Positions 9,288 to 17,329 of a stretch of DNA of 64,000 nt are shown one piece after another. Positions within the stretch are counted from its first letter, which is position 1; the number at the start of each line of letters is the position of its first letter. Source of the stretch: JAKQDH01 sp029558835 (lineage in GTDB: Bacteria > Planctomycetota > Phycisphaerae > UBA1845). Position numbers and translations under genes: made by a program. The stretch spans positions 1 through 64,000 of the forward strand of contig DAOQSN010000010.1 in the NCBI GenBank assembly GCA_035356615.1, written 5' to 3'. A model generated the notes under the pieces. That model was given only the letters and a program-made list of their open reading frames with translations, was not told where the DNA came from and did no database searches.

Positions 9288-9300
9288 GCTGATAGCACTA
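9284..9300 (+). promoter_or_regulatory. Palindromic operator overlapping the -10 box
   Basis: TAGTGCT-GAT-AGCACTA is a perfect inverted repeat with a three-base spacer. It overlaps the -10 box and the likely transcription start. The second gene of this operon encodes an Arc-like ribbon-helix-helix protein, which makes autoregulation a fair inference. Confidence 0.6.
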
Positions 9301-9319
9301 AGATATAGGAGGTGCTGAC

Positions 9320-10207
9320 ATGACGGCGAGTCGCGAGCTGGAGAAGCGGACGTTCAATGGGTGGTTGGTCTTGGCGTTGCTGTTTCTGACGGGAGTGGCG
9401 TTGGGATGGAGTATCTACTGGCACGCCCGGCGTGGCCGGCTGGATGCCGTGTGGCTGACGGTCCAGATCCTCCTGGTGACCGTTTGGGCGTTTCTGCAGG
9501 GGGGGTTCTTCACGTTGCAGCCGAACCAGGCCGCGGTGCTCATCCTGTTCGGAAAGTACTCCGGTACCGCGCGGCGCAGCGGGTTCCACTGGGCGAACCC
9601 GTTGCTGACGAAGAAGAAGGTCTCGCTGCGGGCCCGCAATCTCAACATGGACACGATCAAGGTGAACGATCTGCGGGGTAACCCGATCGAGATTGCGGCC
9701 GTCGTGGTCTGGCGCGTGCATGACAGTGCCCAGGCGGTATTCGACGTGGACGACTTCGAGAGCTACGTCAGCGTGCAGAGTGAGGCTGCATTGCGCCACC
9801 TTGCCAGTGCCTATCCCTATGACACGGGGGGGGAGGAGGCGGAGCAGCTTACGCTGCGTGGGAGCATGGATGAGGTGTCGCGCGCGCTGACGGTGGAATT
9901 GCAGGAGCGCGTGGCGCGGGCGGGGGTGCAGATCGAGGAGGCCCGCCTCAGTCACTTGGCCTACGCGCCCGAGATTGCGGGGGCGATGCTGCAGCGTCAG
10001 CAGGCGGAAGCGATCGTGGCCGCCCGCAGCCGCATCGTGGACGGTGCGGTGGGGATGGTCGAGATGGCACTCGCCAAGCTCGAAGAGCGCCACACCGTGG
10101 AACTGGACGAGGAGCGCAAGGCCGCCATGGTGAGCAACCTGCTGGTGGTTCTGTGCGGCGACAAGGCGGCTCATCCGGTAGTCAACGCGGGCACGTTGTA
10201 CGGTTGA
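9320..10207 (+). CDS. SPFH/band-7 (prohibitin-like) membrane protein
   Basis: 295 residues. Two hydrophobic helices (about 14-32 and 45-64) are followed by an SPFH domain that starts FTLQPNQAAVLILFGKY and includes FHWANPLL and a WRVHDSAQAVFDVDD segment. A helical tail (about 210-280) with EIAGAMLQRQQAEAI is typical of the family. SPFH proteins oligomerise at the inner membrane and organise other membrane proteins or proteases. The start has a strong AGGAGG site seven bases away. It forms an operon with a small Arc-like gene 15 bases downstream. No NfeD or protease partner is nearby. Confidence 0.9.
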   Translation: MTASRELEKRTFNGWLVLALLFLTGVALGWSIYWHARRGRLDAVWLTVQILLVTVWAFLQGGFFTLQPNQAAVLILFGKYSGTARRSGFHWANPLLTKKKVSLRARNLNMDTIKVNDLRGNPIEIAAVVVWRVHDSAQAVFDVDDFESYVSVQSEAALRHLASAYPYDTGGEEAEQLTLRGSMDEVSRALTVELQERVARAGVQIEEARLSHLAYAPEIAGAMLQRQQAEAIVAARSRIVDGAVGMVEMALAKLEERHTVELDEERKAAMVSNLLVVLCGDKAAHPVVNAGTLYG

Positions 10208-10222
10208 GTGGTTAGGTGGCCG

Positions 10223-10441
10223 ATGGCCGAGCGCAAGCCATTTCTATTACGCCTGCCGCCCGAGCTGATGGAGGAGTTGAATCGGTGGGCACGCGATGAA
10301 CTGCGCAGCGTCAACGCGCAGATCGAGTACGTGCTGCGCGAGGCCCTGCGGCGCCGCCGCCGGGTTACGTTGGAACCGGCGGCGCAGACGCCGCCTGAGC
10401 GCCCGGCTGGGGCGGGCGAGGGCGAAGGCGGACCGGTGTGA
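10223..10441 (+). CDS. Small Arc-like ribbon-helix-helix DNA-binding protein
   Basis: 72 residues. The core FLLRLPPELMEELNRWA then SVNAQIEYVLREALRRR is the beta-strand plus two-helix pattern of Arc/MetJ-type repressors, with a basic and then disordered C-terminus. The ATG at 10223 has AGGTGG just upstream; an in-frame GTG at 10208 is possible. It is co-transcribed with the SPFH gene. A role as repressor of that operon through the palindrome at 9284-9300 is inferred from position. It could also be an antitoxin-like regulator, but no toxin is visible. Confidence 0.75.
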   Translation: MAERKPFLLRLPPELMEELNRWARDELRSVNAQIEYVLREALRRRRRVTLEPAAQTPPERPAGAGEGEGGPV

Positions 10442-10598
10442 CGGGACCGCCAGCCGTGTGTGCGAGCACGCAGCGCGGGGGTTGAAGCCGGGCCGGTCCC
10501 TTACGGTTGGGGTTGGCGTCGTTGCGGCCGGACGGCGCGTGGTGAGTCAGTCCCCCGAAGTGATTGCCGTGCCCGACGGGCTCCCTATACTCACGGGC

Positions 10599-11519
10599 AT
10601 GGAACGCGACGAACGAACTGCCGCGCACCCGGATGACCACGCGCCACCAAGTGGGGCGGAGGAGTCTTGCGGCGCGGACGGCGCAAACGGTCACTTGCCA
10701 TTGCCCACGCTGACGCTTTCGGCCGGCGCGCCGGTCCTGTGCTGGCCGATCCGGCGGTATCGCGCCTGCCAGCCTTGCGAAGCGTGTCAGGACGTGGTGG
10801 TGCAGGAGCGACGCATTGAGCTGGTGCTCAACGGGGCCGTGTTGCTGGCGATGCTGACATTGCCACGGGACCTGGAAGCGCTGGCGTTGGGGTTCCTGTC
10901 GTCGGAAGGGCTGTTGCGCGACGGGGCGCCGCGGCCGCAGATACGGTTTGACGAGACGGCGGGCCGGCTGCACTGCACGGGGAGTTTCGACGACGAGGCC
11001 GTCGAGAGCATCCACCGGCGCTGGACGCTGGGTACGGGCTGCGGTGGGGGAGGGACATTCCGCGATGCTGATCGGCTGGCGCGTTGCCGGCCGGTGCAGA
11101 GTGACTTCACGGTTAGCGTTGCCCAGTTGACCGCCCTGGGGCGACGGTTCCAGCAGCGGGGCGAGTTGTATCGCGCGACGGGGGGCGTGCACGCCTGCGC
11201 CATCGCGTCCGTGCGGGAGATTCTCCACTTCGCGGAGGACGTTGGGCGGCACAACGCGCTGGACAAGGTGATCGGCATGGCATTGCCGCGCGGGCTGGAC
11301 TTCTCGCGGTACGTATTGCTGACCACGGGGCGGCTGTCGGCGGAGATCGTGGGGAAGGCCATTGCCCAGGGCGTGGCCGTACTGGCGTCGTCGTCCGCGC
11401 CGACGGCGCTGGCCGTCCAGTGGGCGAAGCACTTCGCGCTGACGCTGGTCGGCTTCCTGCGTGGCGGACGCCTCAACGTCTACACCGCGTACCAACGGGT
11501 TGTGCCTTCCAATGAGTGA
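10599..11519 (+). CDS. fdhD: FdhD, sulfur carrier for formate dehydrogenase maturation
   Basis: 306 residues. FdhD transfers sulfur from a cysteine desulfurase to the molybdenum cofactor of formate dehydrogenases. Family landmarks are present: LPRDLEALALGFLSSEGLL, the catalytic loop with a single cysteine (GTGCGGGG), ATGGVHACAI, EDVGRHNALDKVIG and LLTTGRLSAEIVGKA. The loop lacks the second cysteine found in E. coli (CXXC); single-cysteine loops are common in the family. A hydrophilic N-terminal extension of about 35 residues precedes the domain. The stop overlaps the start of mobB, so the two are coupled. No formate dehydrogenase gene is in the window. Confidence 0.93.
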   Translation: MERDERTAAHPDDHAPPSGAEESCGADGANGHLPLPTLTLSAGAPVLCWPIRRYRACQPCEACQDVVVQERRIELVLNGAVLLAMLTLPRDLEALALGFLSSEGLLRDGAPRPQIRFDETAGRLHCTGSFDDEAVESIHRRWTLGTGCGGGGTFRDADRLARCRPVQSDFTVSVAQLTALGRRFQQRGELYRATGGVHACAIASVREILHFAEDVGRHNALDKVIGMALPRGLDFSRYVLLTTGRLSAEIVGKAIAQGVAVLASSSAPTALAVQWAKHFALTLVGFLRGGRLNVYTAYQRVVPSNE

Positions 11520-12135
11520 CGTTCCGGTTGGCGACCGCCCGGTTCTTGCAGTGATCGGGCCGCACTCCGGGTGCGGCAAGAGCACGTTCGTTCTGCAACT
11601 GCTGCGCCACCTGCCGGGGGTCGGCTGCCTGAAGATCAGTCCGGTGCACGATGCGCGGGCGCCTTGGCCCGCGGGGGGGGCGGCCGACTTCGCTTTCGAG
11701 GCGGTTGACAGTCTGACCTGCGGTGACCGCGACACTGGTCGGTATCTGTCGGCCGGGGCGGCCCATGTGGAGCGCTTGCGTCACCGGGGGGCGGGGCTGC
11801 GGGCGGGGCTGGCGGCGGCCTGCGGACGTTTCCCACCGGGGATGCCGGTGATTGTGGAGAGTTCGAGCGCGTTGGTGTTTCTGCGGCCGCGGTGTGTGCT
11901 GTTGGTCGTGCGCCCACCGCTGCGCGAGATGAAGCCGGCGACGCTGGCCGTGCTTCCCAGGGTGACGGATCTCCTGTGGAACATGTCGAGTACGGGGAGT
12001 GATGCGAGGCACGCGACGGAGGAGCTTCGCAGGGAGTTCTCCGCTTTGAATCCGACTGGTATCTGGCGGGCAGATCTGCTGAGCGAGCCGCTGCCGGCGG
12101 GCCTGCTCGAGCGCGTGCGTAGCGCACTGACCTGA
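11512..12135 (+). CDS. mobB: MobB-like GTPase of molybdopterin guanine dinucleotide synthesis
   Basis: 207 residues. The N-terminus has a P-loop (IGPHSGCGKST) as in MobB, the GTP-binding helper of MobA. The ATG at 11512 overlaps the fdhD stop (ATGAGTGA); an upstream in-frame start would overlap fdhD much further. Downstream similarity to well-studied MobB proteins is limited, so the call leans on the P-loop, the length and the fdhD/modE surroundings. It might alternatively be another small nucleotide-binding factor for molybdo-enzymes. Confidence 0.7.
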   Translation: MSDVPVGDRPVLAVIGPHSGCGKSTFVLQLLRHLPGVGCLKISPVHDARAPWPAGGAADFAFEAVDSLTCGDRDTGRYLSAGAAHVERLRHRGAGLRAGLAAACGRFPPGMPVIVESSSALVFLRPRCVLLVVRPPLREMKPATLAVLPRVTDLLWNMSSTGSDARHATEELRREFSALNPTGIWRADLLSEPLPAGLLERVRSALT

Positions 12136-12149
12136 CGGGGCATCCGCGG

Positions 12150-12590
12150 TCACGCCCGGGGCGGGCTGGGACGCGGGCGCTGCGCCCAGCGGCCGAAGTG
12201 GCGCACCGTGGCTGTGGCCACGAACTCGTCCACTTCGGCGTGGAAGCGGGCGTAGGCATCGAGCAACGCACGGCCATCGGGAGTGAGGATGCTGCCGCCG
12301 CCCTCGGTGCCGCCGCGGTGCGGTTCGACGACCGGCAGCCCGACGCGCTCCTCGAGCAACTTCAGGTGCTTCCACGCCAGGCGATAGCTCATGCCAAGTT
12401 GACGGGCCGCGGCCGAGAGGGACTTCGTGGCCGCGATGGCTTCGAGCAGGCGCATCTTCCCCGGTCCAAGGGCGTTGCGCCCGTCGATTTCGATCCACAG
12501 ACGCAGGCAGCCCTGCCAGATGCCGGCGGGGGTGGGTGGGGTCGGCTCGCGTCGGGCCCTCTTGCGTGGTCCGGGTCGAACGGTGGGCAT
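12150..12590 (-). CDS. ModE-like winged-helix molybdate-responsive regulator
   Basis: 146 residues. The segment GPGKMRLLEAIAATKSLSAA, then ARQLGMSYRLAWKHLKLLEE and a GG-rich wing, matches the N-terminal DNA-binding domain of ModE. No C-terminal molybdate-binding (Mop/TOBE) domain is present, so it is the short, single-domain type. It converges on mobB with only 14 bases between them. Control of molybdenum-cofactor or molybdo-enzyme genes is inferred. Confidence 0.85.
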   Translation of the reverse strand: MPTVRPGPRKRARREPTPPTPAGIWQGCLRLWIEIDGRNALGPGKMRLLEAIAATKSLSAAARQLGMSYRLAWKHLKLLEERVGLPVVEPHRGGTEGGGSILTPDGRALLDAYARFHAEVDEFVATATVRHFGRWAQRPRPSPPRA

Positions 12591-12646
12591 CGGGAGTCTC
12601 CTTCACGTGACGGCGTGCGATGTTACGGCCCTCAGAGTTTCGGAGC

Positions 12647-12698
12647 ACCGCGCGGGCTGCGTTTGACGCTCGGCGTCCAAGGGAGCAAGCCCGCGGCT
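12647..12698. repeat. Family D palindrome, copy 1
   Basis: About 52 bases: ACCGCGCGGGCTGC, a GGCGTC-containing centre, then GAGCAAGCCCGCGGCT. The CGCGGGCT and AGCCCGCG arms can pair. A second copy with the same arms and centre lies at 36079-36130. Confidence 0.65.
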
Positions 12699-12782
12699 CG
12701 ACCAGGTGGCGGAACCACGTCGGGTCGTAGGGCGTCTTGCAGAAGCGCCGCCAAGAGTGGACGCTACTGCTTCCACGGGGCG

Positions 12783-13301
12783 CTAGGCAAGCGTCTCCAG
12801 GGCCGGCCAGGGGGGAGACCACCGCCGCGCCCGAGACCAGAGCGGCGAAGGGAAGCGCTGGACCACGGCTGGGAGGGCACTGCTACGGATGACGAGAATG
12901 ATCTCCTGCTCCTCTGTCGAGTTGTGGAGCGAGAACTCCAGCGCTGCGGCCCAGCCCTGACCGGCAAGTTCGAGGGGGCCGATTTCGTCGATGGCCACGG
13001 CCGGCACTCCGTCGCGGACGGCTGCTAGGATGGCGGCGGTTCCGGCGGCCAGAGCATCTGCGTCAAACCAGTACCTTCCGACGGTCACCGTCGCCGCCAG
13101 CGGGGTGGGTCCGACGCGGGCGAGCGGGACGCGGGTGCCCCGGCGCAGGTCGAGGCAATCATATCCGACTCGTTCGTCGTTTTGGAGGACGGCCGGCGAC
13201 GCGGTGCCGCCGACGGTGATTCCGCGTCGTTTGAACGCATCGAGGTAGGCGCAGAGGAACGTGGTCTTTCCGGTGCCTCTGTCGCCAGTGATGATCGTCA
13301 T
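12783..13301 (-). CDS. THEP1-like P-loop nucleoside-triphosphatase
   Basis: 172 residues. MTIITGDRGTGKTTFLCAYL is a Walker A loop at the very N-terminus, and AVAIDEIGPLELAGQGW is the Walker B/DEIGxxE signature of THEP1-type NTPases. The family hydrolyses nucleoside triphosphates; its physiological role is unsettled. Here it sits beside fdhD, mobB and modE-like genes, so a link to molybdenum use is plausible but only inferred. An in-frame GTG two codons upstream (13307) is an alternative start. Confidence 0.75.
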   Translation of the reverse strand: MTIITGDRGTGKTTFLCAYLDAFKRRGITVGGTASPAVLQNDERVGYDCLDLRRGTRVPLARVGPTPLAATVTVGRYWFDADALAAGTAAILAAVRDGVPAVAIDEIGPLELAGQGWAAALEFSLHNSTEEQEIILVIRSSALPAVVQRFPSPLWSRARRWSPPWPALETLA

Positions 13302-13498
13302 GCTCACGGCTGCGGCCCAACCGTCTGCCGGGTCGTTGGTCGAGCGGGTCCGCCCATTGCGTCTGTGTCACAATGAGGATACAGTAAGCGGTGGTGCGGG
13401 TATACGCTGCGGTAGGTGTGCGTTCCAGGTTGGGCGTGGGGACGGGGTGTGGAGTTGAGCGGCGTGGTCCGGTTTGGGGCGGTGCGGGATGAAGACGT

Positions 13499-13523
13499 GA
13501 CGGCGGTGCCGGCCGTCTTTTTT
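13499..13523 (+). terminator. Terminator-like hairpin with T run
   Basis: GACGGC and GCCGTC arms (13499-13504 and 13512-13517) with a seven-base loop are followed by six T residues. It lies only about 12 bases before the ATG of the prepilin-like gene, so it may be an attenuator or leader terminator. Confidence 0.5.
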
Positions 13524-13535
13524 CGGCAGCGCGAT

Positions 13536-14420
13536 ATGCTTGGCAAAGCACATCGAGGATCGCGGGAGGCGGGTGGCGCGTTCACGCTGGTGGAGCTGCT
13601 GGTGGCGATTTCCATCATTGCGCTGCTGCTGGCGGTGTTGCTGCCTTCGTTGAGTTCTGCGCGGGCGCGGGCGCAGCAGACGACGTGCGCGGCGCGGTTG
13701 CGGCAATGGGGGGTGGCGTTCGGGGTGTATGAGATCGACAACCGGGGGTTTTGGCCGCACTGCGATGGGCTGGACCGCGAGGACCCGGACCCGAGCAACC
13801 CCGATCGGGTGCCGCCGGGCGCGCCGCCGTGGGTGGTGGCGAACTGGCACGGCTGGATGGACAAGGTACCGCCGGTGCTGGGGTACAAGGCGTGGCGGTA
13901 CTACGGCCCCTACGAACATCCAGGCGCTGATACCTTCTATCAATGTCCGACGGCGGAGGCGATTGCGGGGAAGGGCATCTATACCTACAAGCCGGAGAAG
14001 ATCGGTTTCTTCAGCTACGCGATGAACGCGTGTCTGGAGCTGGACGAGGCGACGTGGCGCCCACCGGGCGGCGTGGACTGGCCGATGCCGTCGTTTCTGG
14101 GCGCGGCGCGGATCGTCTGTCCGCAGCGGGTGGTTCTGCTGTTCGATCAGTTGCTCGATCCGCGGCGTGGTTTCGGCGGGGAGACGCAGTATCGCAGCGC
14201 CGGTCGCTACGCCGGCAGCTATCCGATCGCCTTTGCGGCCCGGCATGCCCATGGCCGCGAGAAGCTGGGCGGCAACCTGCTGTACTGCGACGGCCACGTT
14301 GGCTGGCGGGCGACGGTGTGGAAGGATTCGTGGGGTCCGTGGGACGTGGAACATCAGCAGGGTCCGCCCCGGGATGATCCGAACTGGTATCCGTACCCGG
14401 TGTACGGGGCTGGACGCTGA
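13536..14420 (+). CDS. Prepilin-leader protein with planctomycete-type pseudopilin fold
   Basis: 294 residues. A short basic leader is followed by AFTLVELLVAISIIALL, the N-methylation/cleavage segment of type IV pilin and type II secretion pseudopilins. The residue before Phe is Ala instead of the usual Gly. The rest (WHGWMDKVPPVLGY, FYQCPTAE, SYAMNACLELD, AARHAHG, LLYCDGHVGW) follows the layout of the large planctomycete family in which a pseudopilin helix carries a globular extracellular domain ending in a DGHV motif. Start chosen at ATG 13536 because it gives a normal short leader; the open frame continues upstream through a terminator-like hairpin. Confidence 0.85.
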   Translation: MLGKAHRGSREAGGAFTLVELLVAISIIALLLAVLLPSLSSARARAQQTTCAARLRQWGVAFGVYEIDNRGFWPHCDGLDREDPDPSNPDRVPPGAPPWVVANWHGWMDKVPPVLGYKAWRYYGPYEHPGADTFYQCPTAEAIAGKGIYTYKPEKIGFFSYAMNACLELDEATWRPPGGVDWPMPSFLGAARIVCPQRVVLLFDQLLDPRRGFGGETQYRSAGRYAGSYPIAFAARHAHGREKLGGNLLYCDGHVGWRATVWKDSWGPWDVEHQQGPPRDDPNWYPYPVYGAGR

Positions 14421-14543
14421 GCGCATGCGTCTGGAAAGCGTACGTGCTGTCCGAACGGGACAGCGGGCTCGACAAACTGAGCAACACGTGACTCTCCACC
14501 GGTGAGAGAGTTGTGGGGTATCTTTTTGCGAGGAGGCGAGAAC

Positions 14544-15389
14544 ATGAGATGGAATTGGCTGCGGTCGGCAATGGTGTTGGTGGTGAGCGTGAGCGTCGGC
14601 ACAACGGCGTGGGCGGACTTGTCAATCTATGAGGTACAGCACAACACGACGGACGGCGACGCCAGCGTGTACAACGGTCAGATTCAGAGCGTTCTGGGCG
14701 GCATCGTTACGCACACGTGGCATGGTTTTCAGGATCGTATCTACCTGCAGGACCCAAATCAGGCGGACGGATGGGGAGCGATCGTAGTGAAGGATTCGAC
14801 GCCTACGCGCGAACTGTACTCGAGCGTGAGCGTGGGTGACTGGGTCACACTCAGCGAAGTGTACGTTGAGGAGTACCGGGGCACGACGTTTCTGCAGTAC
14901 AAGACGGTGACGGACGGGGGTGGCAACGTGCTGAACCCGAATCTGGGATTCGAGGTGACCAGCGTGGGCAACCCGGTTCCTGCATCCGTAGTGCTGACGG
15001 CCGCCGAGCTGGTGGTGCCGGTCGATCATGCCGCGAGTGAACCCTGGGAGAGCGTGATCGTGACTCTGGAGGACGTGGTCATCGGGCAGAAGGACCTGGG
15101 CAAGGCCGCGGACAACTATCAACTGCTTCAGGGTAGCGACGTGGCGTGGGGCACGGACTACCTGAACCTCGAGGCCGGTGGGTTGTATCATCCATACATC
15201 CAGACCGGCGTGCACCTGGAGAGCATCACGGGCATCGTTGAGCAGTACACGAAACTCTCAGATGGCTGGGACTATTACCAGGTGATGACGCGGTGCACCG
15301 CGGATATCGTGGTGCCAGAACCGGGGACGCTGGCACTGGTGGCTGTGGGGCTGGTGGTGCTGCGTCGGAGTCGCCGGGCGACGGCGTGA
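14544..15389 (+). CDS. PEP-CTERM exported protein, paralogue of the next gene
   Basis: 281 residues. A GAGGAGG site precedes the ATG at 14544. A signal peptide (to about residue 24, ending TTAWA) leads into a beta-rich domain with IYLQDPN, GWGAIVVKD, VSVGDWVTL and EEYRGTTFLQ. The C-terminus is VPEPGTLALVAVGLVVLRRS: the VPEP motif, a hydrophobic helix and a basic tail that mark PEP-CTERM proteins, which are sorted and cleaved by an exosortase. The whole globular domain is clearly related to the adjacent 15689-16729 product. Function is unknown; an extracellular matrix or polymer-associated role is typical of this sorting class. Confidence 0.82.
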   Translation: MRWNWLRSAMVLVVSVSVGTTAWADLSIYEVQHNTTDGDASVYNGQIQSVLGGIVTHTWHGFQDRIYLQDPNQADGWGAIVVKDSTPTRELYSSVSVGDWVTLSEVYVEEYRGTTFLQYKTVTDGGGNVLNPNLGFEVTSVGNPVPASVVLTAAELVVPVDHAASEPWESVIVTLEDVVIGQKDLGKAADNYQLLQGSDVAWGTDYLNLEAGGLYHPYIQTGVHLESITGIVEQYTKLSDGWDYYQVMTRCTADIVVPEPGTLALVAVGLVVLRRSRRATA

Positions 15390-15688
15390 GGCGGACGGGC
15401 GACGGTGAGTCGTGGGCGAGGAAAGGGTGCGCGGGATGGGGACAGCCCGGCACCTTCTCCTCGTGCGGCGCAGTGCTTTGGGTCCGAGCAAGGACGTCGG
15501 TCGGGAGGAAACGGCGACCCAGGGCCGGGCAATTGGGAAACGCGGGGGGGGGTATGCGGAAGCCAAAGCCGTCGCACACGGTTGCACAAGGTAGCGTCCG
15601 GCCTGTGGGGGAGCAGGGCAGCGCGGCGCTCGGCGATGCCACCCTGCCCCACCGGTCGGTTTCCGTGTTGAAGGGAGTTGCGGCGGCG

Positions 15689-16729
15689 ATGCGGGCGGGT
15701 GCACGGCGCGAGGCGAGGGGGCGGTGGGCGTTGGGTACGGCGGCCGTGGCGGCCCTGCTGGCACTTGGTGCGGCGCCATCGCCTGTTGTTGGACAGATGT
15801 TGAGGATTGACCAGATTCAGTACACGACGGCGGGGGACGGGGGTAGTCCTTACGCGGGACAGGTCGTGAACTGCGACGGCGGGGTGGTGGTGGGGAAATT
15901 CGCGGGCACTCGGCCCCGTCTGGTGCTTCAGGACCCAGGGTATCCGCACGGCTGGGGCGCGATCCAGGTCAAGGACTGGGTTTATCCTTATCAGATGTAT
16001 ACAGATGCCCAGATCGGGGACTGGGTCAAACTATATAACATGATGGTGGAGGAGTTTCGAGGGACAACGCTCTTGCAACGCCAGAGCGTATACAATCCCA
16101 GCTACACCATCGTGAGCCACGGGAACCCCACACCACCGCCGAAGCTGGTTGCCGTGAGCACGGTACCGGCGCCGGTGTATGATCCGGTGCGCGACGGGTG
16201 GTTCGTGGCGGACCACGCGGTCGAGTACCTGGAGTCGATGCGGGTGACGGTGCGGGACGTGAGCGTCGTGGCGATCGACCTGGGGAAGGCCTACGACAAC
16301 TATGAATTGACGGACCCGCTGGAGCACCGCTGCTGGGTATCTGACTACATGAACGTGGATGCGACGGGCGTCTATCATCCGTTTGTGGCGATGGGGCGAC
16401 ACTTCTGCGCTGTTACAGGTGTCTTTGAGCAGTATACGAACCTCAGTGAGGACTGGGACTATTATCAGATCATCACGCAGAGCAGCGTGGACCTTGCCCT
16501 GTGTGGCGACGGCGATGTGGACGGGGACCGCGACGTTGACGACTGGGCGCGGTTCGTCGAGTGTGTGACGGGGCCGATGTGCGAGGGTGAGGCCGGCTGC
16601 GATCCCCCGGCTTGGACGTTGCCGCCGTGGAACCGGGGGCTGCAGGACTGTCTGATGATGGACAGGGATGCTGACGGGGACGTGGACCTGCGCGACGCGG
16701 CCGGGTATCAGCGGGGGTTCGGGTTCTAG
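15689..16729 (+). CDS. Exported protein with C-terminal dockerin-like repeat, paralogue of the previous gene
   Basis: 346 residues. A signal peptide (ending PVVGQ) leads into a domain that aligns with the upstream PEP-CTERM protein (LVLQDPG, GWGAIQVKD, AQIGDWVKL, EEFRGTTLLQ, VFEQYTNLSEDWDYYQ). The C-terminus has two calcium-loop segments, GDGDVDGDRDVDDWARF and DRDADGDVDLRDA, the type I dockerin pattern. Paralogues therefore differ in how they are anchored. The ATG at 15689 was chosen for its signal peptide; the ribosome site (AAGGGAG) is about 12 bases away, and the open frame extends further upstream. Confidence 0.8.
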   Translation: MRAGARREARGRWALGTAAVAALLALGAAPSPVVGQMLRIDQIQYTTAGDGGSPYAGQVVNCDGGVVVGKFAGTRPRLVLQDPGYPHGWGAIQVKDWVYPYQMYTDAQIGDWVKLYNMMVEEFRGTTLLQRQSVYNPSYTIVSHGNPTPPPKLVAVSTVPAPVYDPVRDGWFVADHAVEYLESMRVTVRDVSVVAIDLGKAYDNYELTDPLEHRCWVSDYMNVDATGVYHPFVAMGRHFCAVTGVFEQYTNLSEDWDYYQIITQSSVDLALCGDGDVDGDRDVDDWARFVECVTGPMCEGEAGCDPPAWTLPPWNRGLQDCLMMDRDADGDVDLRDAAGYQRGFGF

Positions 16730-16756
16730 ACGACGCGGGCGGGGAGGAATCTGACC

Positions 16757-17329
16757 GTGAGGTGGCAGGGCGAGTACCGACGCGAACTGGTGTTGCTGAC
16801 GGGGCTGGCAATCCTGTTGGTCGGCGGTTGCAGCGGTGGGCCGAGGCGTGACGGGTGCGGCTGGCGCGGGGGGAGCAAGGTGTCAGTCGTGGCCATCCCG
16901 GAGGTGAACCACATGTTGGAGCTGGCGGGCAGCGGGCTGAGCAAGCCGCGGTCGCTGAGTTACAGGGATTTGGCGGGCATGCCGACGCGGCGGGTCGAGA
17001 ACGTGCTGATGGAGAAGAGCCACAGCCCCGACGAAGTGACGAGTTGGGAAGGGGTGCCGGTGCGGACGCTGCTGGCGGCGGCGGGGTTGAAGCGCGGGCC
17101 GATGCGGGTCGAGGTGCGGGCGGCCGACGGCTTTGGGATGAGCATGGCGAGCGACGTGCTGAGGGAGGCGGTGCTGGCGCTGAAGGATGGTGAGGGGCGC
17201 TGGTTGGCGGAGGTATCGCCCAAGTCACCGCTGCGGCTGGTCGTGCCCGGCAAGCCGGGCAACTACTGGATCATGAACCCTTGTCGCATCGTGGTGGAGC
17301 CGGGCGAGGGAGAAGAGGCGGAGCCATGA
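16757..17329 (+). CDS. Lipoprotein with a sulfite-oxidase-like Moco-domain fold, first gene of the ECF importer operon
   Basis: 190 residues from a GTG with GGGGAGG upstream. The signal ends LVGGCSGG, a lipobox. The mature part has SLSYRDLAGMP, then SWEGVPVRTLLAAAGL, RVEVRAADGFG and GNYWIMNPCRI. This follows the oxidoreductase molybdopterin-binding (SUOX-type) fold, but the protein is short and the catalytic cysteine context is not obvious. Its stop overlaps the start of the YkoE-like gene (ATGA), so it belongs to the importer operon. A role in binding the imported compound at the membrane surface is inference. Confidence 0.7.
   Translation: MRWQGEYRRELVLLTGLAILLVGGCSGGPRRDGCGWRGGSKVSVVAIPEVNHMLELAGSGLSKPRSLSYRDLAGMPTRRVENVLMEKSHSPDEVTSWEGVPVRTLLAAAGLKRGPMRVEVRAADGFGMSMASDVLREAVLALKDGEGRWLAEVSPKSPLRLVVPGKPGNYWIMNPCRIVVEPGEGEEAEP

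Noticed and set aside
16700..16760. Thiamine (TPP) riboswitch before the ECF importer operon
   Set aside because: Only about 27 bases separate the operon from the gene before it and no conserved TPP-box sequence is visible.
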